From Begonia masoniana (lineage: Eukaryota > Streptophyta > Magnoliopsida > Cucurbitales > Begoniaceae): a stretch of 64,000 bases of DNA. The translations under genes and the position numbers were made by a program. The notes under the pieces were generated by a model, which saw nothing but the letters and a program-made list of their open reading frames with translations, had not been told where the DNA came from and did not search any database. Where the stretch lies: positions 22,575,338-22,639,337 of the forward strand of contig CM039505.1 of the NCBI GenBank assembly GCA_022432975.1, written 5' to 3'. Below, piece by piece: positions 22,360-31,558 of this stretch. Each line of letters opens with the position of its first letter. Positions within the stretch are counted from its first letter, which is position 1.

Positions 22360-22860
22360 ACGAAATGTATTTGTCTATCGGAAGGTGTGAGTGTTATTAT
22401 GGAGTTTAGAAATCGGTAGATGAAGTTTGCTTGTCTACCGGAAGAAGAAGATGTTAGGTTAATGTTTAGTAGTCGGTAGATGAAAGTACTTGTCTATCGG
22501 CAGGAGGATTGTGATGGGAGTCGGGTAAGTCTGTCTTCCGGAGGACGTCATCGGAAGAGGAAAAGTATTTGTCTTCCGGCTGACGTCATCAGCAGACGAT
22601 ATGCCTAGTGATCGGCATGTGTAGTAGGTCAAGTTACCGGAAGATGGAAATGTCATTCCGCCTTACCGGAAGATGTAGTGCCACGTCATCGGCAGATGAT
22701 GTGAGTTAATCTACCAGAAGATGTAGTGCCACGTCATCGGCAGATGATGTGAGTTAATCTATCGGAAGATGTAGTATAAATGCCATCGGCAGATGTTGTG
22801 TGTTGCCATCGGCAGATGGAGTGCCTTGTCATCGGTAGATAAGTCAGTCTTTTGTCGTTG
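22360..22860 (+). repeat. Degenerate TGACGTCA/CGGCAGATG repeat region of LTR B
   Basis: Loose repeats of CATCGGCAGATG, TACCGGAAGATG and CTGACGTCATC, in the position where LTRs A and E3 carry homogeneous 38-bp arrays. It represents the unamplified state. Confidence 0.75.
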
Positions 22861-24115
22861 TAATTGAGTGATGATTTAATTGGTCACGCGTGATGCACGT
22901 GACCGTCGGCAGATGCAAATATGTGTGCCTGCCGATAGATGTCTAATGAATCATGTGAGATGCACGTGCAGGCCGGTAGAACAACTGGATGTTTGTCGTT
23001 TAGCGACCGGCAGGAGTGAAAGCTAAATGTGGTTGTTCAGCGAACTTAAGTTAAGTTAGAATGAGATTTGATATATATATATAAAAAAAATAATATACAC
23101 CGATTACAGAGGTATAAAAGTACGGATAAGTTTAAAGGAAAGTCATGACACGTGACGATCCTCCTCGGGTCGTTACATTTTATCTTCTTATTTTATTCAT
23201 GAGAAAACATATTTCAAAACATTTTCATATGCTTGAGAAGTAAAACATGATGCATAACATAAATGCACTTAATCATCGAACTAAGACAGGGGAGTATATC
23301 AGAATACCAGAATCATATCCATCGACATTTCATCGAACTTATAGCTGACAACGTTCACTAAATGTAACATAATCCTTTGATGTAGGGCCCTATTGGCCGG
23401 AAACTTAGTACATTCACTTACCTGGATTCCTTAGCAACTTGAATCACTTTCTCTTCAACTTCTTCACCTAAAACATTCCACATTACAGTAGTTAAAATAA
23501 AGTCCTAAAAGTTCTACTCGAAAGTCATCCTAGAATCTAACAGCTAAAGTCATTCCGATTCCACTGTTTGACACACTGCAGTCTGAAATCCGAAACTAGG
23601 TGGACAGGTTTTACCATTGATTAAATCCGAGTTGGTTACTTTAAAATGTTCAGAATCGATTTGGGATGGCATTTCTACTCTCAGACTTAAAAGAGTCTAA
23701 AACTACTCGGCCACTGCTAGAAATCCGAACTCAAATGCCGAGTTGAAAGCAGAGCTTTAATCACTAATAAATGACTACATTGTCCATTTCATACCTCGGG
23801 TGCAGATTGCAGAGAAAAGCAGGCTGAAACCAGCCGTCGGCAAGGGGAGGTTTTGATAGCCGAGAGTAAAAGCTTGGGAGAGAAGGAATCGCCGAGAGGG
23901 AATGTCGGCTACAGTGGTAATAAATGAGGTTTAAGGTTTCCATTTCCTATTTATACCTAACCCATAAATTTTAATTACAAAACTGCCACCCAACCTAGTT
24001 TTACTCAACTTGTAATAATTTTATCTTAACATTAAATTTAAATCATAAAGGTTAAATAAGAGGGTGACAATGAAAATGGTCAGAAGATCACCTGGCCGAA
24101 ATGTCGGGTGTTACA

Positions 24116-24240
24116 GACCGGATGAGTAAAAATGTGAACAGTGACCGGATGAGTAAAGATGTGAACAGTGACCGGATGACTAAAAATGTGAACAGTGACC
24201 GGATGAGTAAAGATGTGAACAGTGACCGGATGACTAAAAC
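24116..24240 (+). repeat. ~27-bp minisatellite of LTR C, right part
   Basis: Continuation of the 18205-18549 array beyond nested LTR A, about four to five units of GTGAACAGTGACCGGATGA plus TAAA. It begins with the duplicated GACCG. Confidence 0.93.
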
Positions 24241-24829
24241 TTAAAAGACAAAACTGGCAACTTTTAACATGATTTCATGAAAACAAAAGTTGTGGAAACA
24301 GAATGTATGAAAACTTCAAACTTTAGAAAATGATTCTAAACATGATTTTGAACATATCGGGAAAAACACGACGGAAATTTAAGGAAAAACAAATTTCATG
24401 GATGGCTCTAACATGACAGAAACTTATGAAAAATCACACTACATGGATAGCTCTAAAAACCAAAAACTGTCTATGCACAGACTAACAGAAAATATTCCAA
24501 ACAAATTCCAGAATACTTCAAAACATAGTTCAACTGTCAAATACAGAGATTTTAAACATCAATACAGAATCTATACATTGTTTCAAAATTTCAGAGACAG
24601 TACAAAACGTGACATACATTTACAGAAACTCCCAAAACAGAAGTTTTCTACAGGATCTTTAACACAAAAACAAGAATTTCATAAAAACTTTACAATACAG
24701 ACTATTTTTTAAACTTGGACCTCAGAACAGGATTATGTCTATCTGCAACAACCACCATGTGAGCTCGATCTGCCAACTACATCAACTCATCTGCTTGAGT
24801 CACAAGCTCCTCATCTGGAGGATCCATAC

Positions 24830-25309
24830 CTACAAAAGGAGTTCAACTATGAGCCTAGAGCTCAGTAAGAACATGAAATGCAGTGATGCATGGATGCATG
24901 AACTTTTGAAATACATGAACTATACATTACATAACATTACGTTTCACTGGACAGGAAAGGTATAAGTGGGAGAAGGAGCTGGCGCAACAGGATGTACATG
25001 CCACTTCAGGACATAACAGGAGTACTTGACAGGATGCCAGCCCTCGTCCACACTTAACCATACATTTTCTTTACAGGATTTTATCTTACTTACTTCAAAA
25101 CCGGTGCTGAAAACATTTGCATGATTTTACAGGAAACGTGTATGCATGAATAAGTGTGATGCTCAACATAAATGACAGAATAAATGCAACAGGGAGAATA
25201 AAACATAACAGGAGCAAGTTTAACTTAAACTCTATCTACCCGAACCAGACCAGACCTAGTACCTCCAAGTTGTAGGGCCTTAAGGGCCAACGTAGATGCA
25301 TGAACTTAC
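24830..25309 (-). other. Conserved intron-like LTR module of LTR C
   Basis: Minus strand: ACAG|GTAAGT donor-like site at 25309, hairpin GGCC-CTTAA-GGCC, CCTACAA, then CTTACTGAGCTCTAGG and acceptor-like TTTTGTAG|GTA ending at 24830. CCTACAA pairs with TTGTAGG, with a further GGAG/CTCC match after a loop. 480 bp. Confidence 0.6.
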
Positions 25310-25951
25310 CTGTGTGTAGCCAAGTAGTATGCTCGAACGCCTCTGGAAAGCTCGGACCTGGAGCATGAATGTTCAGGGTTTAAATACACTACAAATGCTA
25401 ACTAATATCACGTAGGAAATGCAGCAAACACATTTCAACTCTTTAGAAAACACACCAACGTGTTTTCACCCAAAAACAGTGAGTTTTCACCAATTGTCGA
25501 AACCCTAAATTTCGGTAAAAACTCACATTAAACTCATCCAAATTTTTTAGCATTAAAAGACGCTCACCTTTGCTGAAGAAGACGGGAAATTACAGGAGAA
25601 ACAAAGCGTGGAAGTTTTGTTTCAAACACTTGGAAGAGAGAAAGCCGAGAGAGATGGGAGGAAGCAGAGAAGTGAATGAAAATTCACGTAGGAGGAAGAA
25701 CTTAGCTTCTTCAACAAGTTGCCACTTGGCACTCATCCATTGGCTTTCTCCCACCAACCTTAATTCTTACCTATTTTACCCTTCCATTGGTTTTTAACTA
25801 ATTTGCTTTGTTTTGGTTACACATTAGTTTAGTTTCACTAAATATTTCCAACAATTCAACCAAAACATACGTTGTATAAATATAATGTTAATCCCGCATA
25901 AATGATTCGGGAAAACAATTACATGGCAAAAATGCCGGGTGTTACACAAAT

Positions 25952-26148
25952 GGAGGTAAATGGTATATTATCACTCCCATTGATGATTTCAGTTGAAAAA
26001 CCTGAGCTTATTTTTTATATGAACAATCTGAAGCTTTAATTGCTTTCAAAAGCTTTAAAGCAATTGTTGAGAAAGAAATAGGTCATCACATACAAGTGTT
26101 ACGCATAGATCGTGGTGGAGAGTATAACTCACATGAATTTGTAGATTT
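25952..26148 (+). pseudogene. Copia-1 integrase fragment, right of nested LTR C
   Basis: Continues the integrase core interrupted at 17981: YIITPIDDFS, then EQSEALIAFKSFK, VLRIDRGGEYNSHEF near 26105-26135, which carries the second catalytic Asp. Stops occur near 25995 and 26010. The frame ends near 26148 at a junction with a foreign fragment. The catalytic Glu region is missing. Confidence 0.85.
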
Positions 26149-26239
26149 TTGCCCAACTGTAGAACTCGGATCATCAACATTCTCTGGATCTTTTTCTGGA
26201 ACTCCTTCCGTGACATCAGGTGGAACATCAGATTCATAA
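26149..26239 (-). pseudogene. Fragment of SIRE-like env-like ORF
   Basis: The minus strand reads VPPDVTEG and ENVDDPSST, matching the C-terminal VPPDVMEGDAENIDDPNST of the env-like ORF at 50193-50801. A ~90-bp stray piece inserted between a copia integrase and a gypsy RT piece. Confidence 0.75.
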
Positions 26240-26345
26240 TGGTACATTTTGATGATATTCTACTGTATAGTGTGGATCTACAAACACACTTAGGTCACCT
26301 TCAACAACTAATTGAGACACCTAGAGCAAAACTCCTGAGAATAAT
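26228..26345 (+). pseudogene. Gypsy reverse transcriptase fragment
   Basis: Reads MVHFDDILLYSVDLQTHLGH, the FDDILxYS catalytic box of gypsy RT and the following helix. Only about 35 residues remain. Confidence 0.75.
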
Positions 26346-26591
26346 TTAATTAACCCAATAGCTAACCTAACTTAAATTAATTAAATTAGCCTGAAAAATT
26401 TCCAGAGTATTACAAAATCTGACTTTGCCACAAAAAGCCTCAATAATTAACAATGCTAGATACTATACTCAGGTTTTCCAAAACTAGTTCTGTCCATTTC
26501 TCTTTTCCTTCAAATTCTCACCTCTCTAATGGCCATTGTCTCCTTTTCGTCAAAATGAAAACTAGGTTTAGGTTTGTTAAGTGTGGCTTAA
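26346..26591. other. Noncoding spacer before the TRIM
   Basis: AT-rich; no feature recognised except the CTTAA target duplication at 26587-26591. Confidence 0.5.
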
Positions 26592-26670
26592 TGTAACGAC
26601 CCCTTTTCCCAGTAAGATATTGTCCGCTCTGGGGATTGAGCCGTAGCCCAATATCCTCCCCTCATGACTT

Positions 26671-26782
26671 TGTTTGGCGAGGACTTCCCAGTCGGTCACC
26701 CAACTTGGTACTACTCTCGCTGAAGCACTTTTAACTTCGGAGTTCTTAAGGGATCCGTTATCAATTGTGCTCCAAAACGCGT
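26671..26782 (-). ncRNA. 5S rRNA-like segment in TRIM LTR, copy 1
   Basis: The minus strand resembles plant 5S: GGATCC, GAACTCCGAAGTTAA, then GCGAGAGTAGTACC and TGGGTGACC, GGGAAGTCCTCG. These cover the internal pol III control region. The 5' third is diverged, so this is not a genuine 5S gene. Confidence 0.85.
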
Positions 26783-27065
26783 CTTACTATCTTGGGAGGG
26801 TCTCTTTACATATGTTTCATTTTCACATACTTCCCCAAGCGATGTGGGATTGTGACGACCCCCTTTTCTACGACCGAACCCTCCGGCTCAAGTCCAACCT
26901 GGGATCCGCGGAGTTTTAACCCTGCACGTCACCCTCCGGCCCAAGTCCCACTCGGGATTCGCAGAGCACTGGGTGGTTCCTCCTCATCCGTGTCCATTCG
27001 GGTCATCACAATCACCCCCCCTGGGGGCCCAACGTCCTCATTGGCCACATTTTCAGTTGGGTACA

Positions 27066-27078
27066 GACTCTGATACCA
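27066..27078 (-). other. Primer-binding site of the TRIM
   Basis: The minus strand reads TGGTATCAGAGTC directly beside the 5' LTR end (27081), matching the initiator-Met tRNA complement. Confidence 0.85.
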
Positions 27079-27159
27079 TTTGTAACGACCCCTTTTCCAG
27101 TAAGATATTGTCCGCTCTAGGGATTGAGCCGTAGCCTAATATCCTCCCCTCACGGCTTT

Positions 27160-27271
27160 GTTTGGCGAGGACTTCCCAGTCGGTCACCCAACCTGATACT
27201 ACTCTCGCTGAAGCACTTTTAACTTCGGAGTTCTTATGGGATCCGTTGTCAATTGTGCTCCAAAACGCGTC
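27160..27271 (-). ncRNA. 5S rRNA-like segment in TRIM LTR, copy 2
   Basis: Counterpart of 26671-26782, offset exactly 489 bp, with the same GAACTCCGAAGTTAA and GGGAAGTCCTCG blocks and a few substitutions. Confidence 0.85.
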
Positions 27272-27503
27272 TTACTATCTTGGGAGGGTCTCTTTACATA
27301 TGTTTCATTTTCACATACTTCCCCAAGCAATGTGGGATTGTGACGACCCCCCTTTCTACGACCAAACCCTCCAGCTCAAGTCCAACCAGGGATCCGCGGA
27401 GTTTTAACCCAGCACGTCACCCTCCGACCCAAGTCCTACTCGGGATTCGCGGAGCACTGGGTGGTTCCTCCTCATACGTGTCAATTCGGGTCATCACACT
27501 TAA

Positions 27504-28580
27504 ATATCGACCTGGGTTCTCTGCTAAGAAAATGCTTATCAGCCACATAAAATTTCATTTGTAACCTATGTATTTCACGAGTTCTCAAAGTTACAAGAAA
27601 AACTGACTTATACAAATAAAGACTCCCTCTTATCTTTGTCGCCGCCACTTCCTAACTTCCGCAATGAAACTGTTTTTGTGAGCTCCCATCGTTTTTAGAT
27701 CGATCTCTCTCGAGATTTAAAAGCAACAAGATCCCATTGTTGTAGATGACTCCACCTGTAATCCGTGTTATGTCAATATCCCCTTGCCCACGATCAAATT
27801 GACAAGCTCCCCTTGTCGATAATATGAACTCCTCCCGAGTTCCAATGCAGCCTCCTCCCGAGACTGAGCTTCAATGAAGAATAATGAAGATTGCTTCCTA
27901 TGACACCGTTTGGAATACCAAGTCGTTGTCTTCGGATGCAATAAATCAACACACTCGTATAATCAATGAAATCCACAGCATAAGCAGAGTGTGTATAATA
28001 ATCATTCAAGAACTGAATGAACAATAAACAAACTCATATGCAAAAGCGTTGGGAGAGAAAGAACGGCGACGACTCAATGATGAAGAAATCTCCTTCCGTG
28101 AATAATAAATTCGTCAGTTGTTTCCACAGAAACGAAGGCTTAAATATGATTGATAACTTCTATATCTTCGATTTAATTCAGATACCAAAACAGATTTAAC
28201 GCCGCAAGGAATAAGGAATCAAATCTCAACAAAATCGATTGAGTGACACCTCGTGTGACATTTTAGGAAAGTTCCACCAACTACTTGGTTATGGATACCA
28301 AGGACTTAGAAAAGTATCCCATAATTAATGTGATTTGGAAGCCTAGTATAATTCAACAAATCTTTATCAATTCGGCTTACTAAAAGAAAGTTTTCCAAAA
28401 AACAAATGCCTCTAGAAAATCAAATACTTTTCACTTTCACCGTCGGTAAATCCCTCGGTTTACAAAAGGGAAAATCCAAATATTACTGAAGACGTTGTTC
28501 CAATCCGACAAGTAGACTTGTCGGAGATTTAACAGAAATTTCAAAAATCAAGGGGAGACAGATTTTAAATGAGTTCAGTG
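27504..28580 (-). mobile_element. SIRE-like copia LTR, partial
   Basis: Closely parallels 48710-49540 of the SIRE-like 3' LTR: TTTCACGAGTTC.CAAAGTTAC, AATAAAGACTC.CTCTTATC, TTTGTCGCCGCC, GATCCCCTTGTTG-type blocks, GCCGCAAGGAATAAGGAA, GTGTGACATTTTAGGAAAG. The ends are not clear. The left part was entered by the TRIM. Probably a truncated or solo LTR. Confidence 0.75.
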
Positions 28581-28649
28581 TCTTGGAATTAGAAACCTAT
28601 ACTTGATTGTGATTTGATTTATGACTTACACTATTCACACACATTCACA

Positions 28650-28888
28650 TGGTCTCATCTTTCTTCGGAACTATCAAGGAAGCCACGACATAAGAATTTA
28701 AGGAATTACAGATGTATCCCTTATCAAGAAGCTCTTTGACTTACTTGTGCAATTCTTTTACTTGTTTTGGATTCATTTGGTAGTACAGACAATTCGGAAG
28801 TACCACTCCGGGGACCAAATCTATTTGATGCTCAATTCGTCTAAGTGGAGGGAGGCCTTATGGAAGCTCTTATAGAAAGACATCTTTA
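28650..28888 (-). pseudogene. Gypsy pol fragment upstream of the RT domain
   Basis: The minus strand reads GLPPLRRIEHQIDLVPGVV, then QVKELHK, a stop, VKELLDKGYI and IVPKKDET, i.e. the linker and first RT block of a gypsy polyprotein. It carries an in-frame stop and ends abruptly on both sides. Confidence 0.8.
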
Positions 28889-29057
28889 TAACATTACGGT
28901 TGGTCGTCGCCATGCATTTTGATGGGGAAGTTTTTTGTCAGGTTAGTGTTTTGTTTGTGTCGTTGTTATCTTTCTTTTCTCTTGAATCTGTTCTCTCCCT
29001 TTTGTTTGATTTTGGGTGTTTGATTGTCTTCTTGCTACTGTCTTTGACTATCCTAGT

Positions 29058-30133
29058 TAGGGGTGAGCAAGAACCGACCAGAATCAAGAACTGAACCAGA
29101 ACCGACATATTTGGTCTGGTTCTTGTTGGTTTTGAGCCTAAAATAATTAAATTTTGTTTTTCTTTATCCAAACCAAAATTTTTGATTCGGTTTTCGAGTT
29201 TGATGATAGAAAACTGAAAAACCCAAACTGGACCATTTAACCCTAATTTATTAACCCTATTTGTATTCTGTTATTCTCTGGCTTTCTCAGTCTCTTTCTC
29301 GCCAGTAGCTGCTGCCTTGCTCCTCTCTTCGACAACGGACAGAACAAACGCCTCTCGCTTCTCATAGAGTCCTCGACAATGGACAATCGATAGTCTCACT
29401 CTCGAAACTTTATTCTGTGGTAGGTTTCTCTCTCGCATTTGATCTGTTTCTCGAAACTCTCTTTCTGTGGTAGGTCTCTCTCTTGCATTTCTGTGTTTTC
29501 GATTGTCCACTGTGGTAGATCTGTTTCCCAAAACTTTATTCTGTTTTTTGCAAAGAAATCTAGCAGCTTTGTGAGGTTATAGCCCAAAGTTTGGTTGCTC
29601 TGCAATTGTTAGTTTTCTTTTTGCAGTTCTCGATTTTTTTTTTAGTTCTTTTTTGTTTTGCTCTGCTCTGCAATGTGATTGTGGGTTAAATGTTAGCAGC
29701 TTCAATTAGGTGTTTGTTATTTTGGAAAATTGTTTTGAAATCGATGAACCTTAGATTGTGGATTATCTGTTTTGGGGAACAACTTGTAATGGAATGCAGA
29801 GATTATGATTAGAACAATGAAGATTTTTTTTATAGATCATGTGATATTTTGTTGGAAATTGGAAACAGAACCAAACATATTAGTTAATTTTTTTATTTTT
29901 TTACTTAAGTGTATTGATTTTTTTTACATATTGGTTCAAATTTTTGTCAAAAATTAAAAAAATTTTGAACAAAAGTGGGAGAACCAGAACCAGAGCAGAA
30001 CCGAGACCAGATTTCTGGTCCGGTTCTGGGAAAAAAAATTGGCTTATTTATATAAAAATTTAAAAATCAAATTTTAGTTGTCCGGTCTTAATTTCTCTAA
30101 AAACCAGACCAAACTGGACCATGCTCACCCCTA
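29058..30133. mobile_element. Non-autonomous hAT element, 8-bp TSD
   Basis: 12-bp terminal inverted repeats TAGGGGTGAGCA at both ends. Flanking 8-bp duplication ATCCTAGT (29050-29057) versus ATCCTGGT (30134-30141), one mismatch. Subterminal GAACC/GGTTC-rich repeats (29075-29130, 29975-30030) are typical of hATs. No transposase ORF. 1076 bp. Confidence 0.9.
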
Positions 30134-30180
30134 ATCCTGGTGCTTGTTTTTTCTTTTTTCTTTTTTTTTTTTCTGAAATA

Positions 30181-30480
30181 AACTGGAGCAAACTGGGATA
30201 GGGATAGAGGTATAGAAAAAAAATATGAGCCTGGTCGGTATCGACATAAGGACCGATCTAATGACTGGATTAGGGAGCGTGATCAATCTTAAGACTATGA
30301 TATGGAGAGGGAAAGACATATGAACATGGACGTGATCAAGCAAGGGATTTCTTGGATACAGATAGGGATCTAGACAAAGGCTTGGAGGATAATGAACGAG
30401 AGCAGAGTCATGATTGTGAAACATATCTAGAACTAGAAAGAGGCTATGATTTTGAATAGGATCTGGATAGGGGCATACCA
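30181..30480 (+). pseudogene. Arg/Asp-rich coding remnant, unrecognised
   Basis: The plus strand reads WDRDRGIEKKYEPGRYRHKD, then RSNDWIRERD, a stop, DYDMERERHM; after a one-base frame change near 30330, RDFLDTDRDLDKGLEDNERE. The RD/RE/ER-rich composition is that of disordered nuclear or RNA-processing proteins, but no family is assigned. Stops, a frameshift and the nearby Gypsy-1 insertion suggest a dead exon or processed fragment. Confidence 0.45.
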
Positions 30481-30676
30481 ATGGCTATGCAAAAAATGAT
30501 AAAAACCTAAATCAAGACAGAATGGGTGGGACGGTCTCTGTAACACTCGATTCTATTGGACTAATTCTCTATTCTTTTTAAATTAATGGCACACTTTATT
30601 TGGTAATAATAAAAGTAGGGTTAGTGGATGACTAGGCAAAGACATAAGAGTAATTGAAATTTAAAAGTGGATAACG

Positions 30677-30684
30677 TATTTAAG
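30677..30684 (+). promoter_or_regulatory. TATA-like box of Gypsy-1 5' LTR
   Basis: TATTTAAG about 138 bp inside the LTR, a similar spacing to the TATA box of LTR B, followed by a pyrimidine-rich leader. Confidence 0.5.
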
Positions 30685-31079
30685 GAAAGAAGTTTGGGTT
30701 TAATGCATTTGTAGCCGCCACTATTCCCTATTTTCTCTCTTTCGGTCTTCAGCTCAAGCAGCAGAGCTCTCTAGGCAAATCTTCTACTCGAATCTTCTCC
30801 GAACTAGGTGAGCCCTATTTCGATTTCTTGCTGTACTGGTAGCTATCGATGATTGGAGAGAGTATAAATGTGAGTTTTGTAAATGCTGTATGGGTAAGCT
30901 AGTCCGGGTTTTGTGGTAAATCGGGAATGTGCTATGAACTAAACTTCCAAACTAGTTTTCCTAGATTTCTGGATAGATTAGAAGGAGGCTTAGTAGAAAT
31001 TTGATTAATATTCTGTTTATGACTTAGCTGAACAAAACTTCTGAAGTAGTTTGAAACCGAGCATTTCCAGGAGAGCCAG

Positions 31080-31558
31080 GTAAGTGAAGTATGCTTGTGC
31101 CTTCGGGCCTACATCACAAAACAGTAGGATTGTGTATAGCGTGATTGTGTTTGTATGTCATGCATCATATTTTGAAAGTATACGAAAATGAATTTACATG
31201 AAATGACATGGTAAGGAATGAACAGACTGTGACAGTTGTTAAGGGAACTAATCCGCCCCTTAATCAAGAGAGAGGATGTATGACTTTGGGGGAAGTGATC
31301 CAAACCCCAATTTTACAGGGGGATCTGAACAGTTTGTTAAGGGAACTAGTCCGCCCCTTAATCGAGAGAGAGGACGTATGACTTTGGGAGAAGTGATCCA
31401 ACTCCCAATTTCACAGGGGGATCAGATCAGAAATGAATGCATATGCAACTGAGATGAGAAAGTAGAAATTTGCATGTTTAGGAATTTATGTTCAACATTT
31501 CATTCATTACTGCTTTACTTACTTAGCATTAGGCTAATATATGAGTTTTGTGATGTAG
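31080..31558 (+). other. Conserved intron-like module, Gypsy-1 5' LTR
   Basis: Donor-like GCCAG|GTAAGT at 31080; hairpin GCC-TTCG-GGC at 31099-31108; CCTACATCACAAAAC at 31108-31122 perfectly complementary to GTTTTGTGATGTAGG at 31545-31559, which spans the acceptor TGTAG|G. CTTACTTAGCATTAGG precedes the acceptor. The interior holds two ~110-bp repeats beginning GTTAAGGGAACTA. 479 bp. Confidence 0.7.

Larger units (their letters stand above)
20733..23177 (+). mobile_element. Solo LTR B (2445 bp), TSD TTTTA
   Basis: Starts TGTAACGCCCGACATTTCGG and ends GGGTCGTTACA, flanked by TTTTA (20728-20732 and 23178-23182). The uninterrupted target is visible in B's own sequence near 21616-21635, confirming insertion into LTR A. 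It contains a TATA box, a CT-rich leader, the intron-like module (21388-22009), the GCAGTA hairpins and a degenerate set of TGACGTCA/CGGCAGATG repeats at 22360-22860. Opposite orientation to A. Confidence 0.96.
20361..23421 (-). other. Conserved LTR intron-like module of LTR A, interrupted by LTR B
   Basis: Minus strand: donor-like CCAG|GTAAG at 23421, hairpin GGCC-AATAG-GGCC near 23385-23400, CCTACATCAAAGG, then the acceptor-like GATGTAG|GTG at 20361 preceded by TTACTAAGCCTTAGGC. LTR B (20733-23177) sits inside it. Confidence 0.6.
18550..24115 (-). mobile_element. Solo LTR A (3.12 kb without nested B), TSD GACCG
   Basis: Plus-strand ends TGTAACGCCCCG at 18550 and GTCGGGTGTTACA at 24115, flanked by GACCG (18545-18549 and 24116-24120). 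Oriented minus. Same family as B, which lies inside it in opposite orientation. It contains 24 perfect 38-bp TGACGTCA units, the hairpin block near 20640-20690 and the donor/acceptor module, split by B. No internal region, hence a solo LTR. Confidence 0.95.
17982..25946 (-). mobile_element. Solo LTR C (2.39 kb without nested inserts), TSD CAAAT
   Basis: Bounded on the plus strand by TGTGACAGCC at 17982 and GCCGGGTGTTACA at 25946, flanked by perfect 5-bp duplications CAAAT (17977-17981 and 25947-25951), and interrupting the integrase of Copia-1. No internal region is present, so it is a solo LTR. In its own (minus) orientation it starts TGTAACACCCGGC, has leader-like sequence, the donor/hairpin/acceptor module (25309 to 24830), then a ~27-bp minisatellite holding nested LTR A. 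It is related to LTR D. Confidence 0.95.
15988..26148 (+). mobile_element. Copia-1: degenerate Ty1/copia element split by nested solo LTRs
   Basis: A probable 5' LTR begins TGTTGAAATAT at 15988. PBS at 16299; gag and protease run to 17981; the integrase resumes at 25952 after solo LTR C. The right side ends near 26148, where unrelated TE sequence abuts, so RT, RNase H and the 3' LTR are missing. Many stops and frameshifts show an old copy. Confidence 0.8.
26592..27498 (-). mobile_element. Cassandra-type TRIM retrotransposon with 5S-derived LTRs, TSD CTTAA
   Basis: Two near-identical LTRs (26592-27010 and 27081-27498) flank a 70-bp internal domain containing only a PBS and a purine/pyrimidine tract. 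Plus-strand ends TGTAACGACC and GGGTCATCACA; flanking CTTAA at 26587-26591 and 27499-27503. Each LTR carries a 5S rRNA-like segment on the minus strand, the hallmark of Cassandra TRIMs. No coding capacity; it must be mobilised in trans. The LTRs differ at a modest number of positions. Confidence 0.93.

Noticed and set aside
20733..24115. A DNA transposon with long terminal inverted repeats (TGTAACGCCC ... GGGTGTTACA)
   Set aside because: The inverted ends belong to two separate solo LTRs (B plus, A minus), each with its own 5-bp TSD and TG...CA ends.
26671..27271. 5S rRNA genes
   Set aside because: The 5S-like segments lie inside TRIM LTRs, have diverged 5' parts and recur at exactly the LTR spacing. 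They are Cassandra-type sequence, not rDNA.
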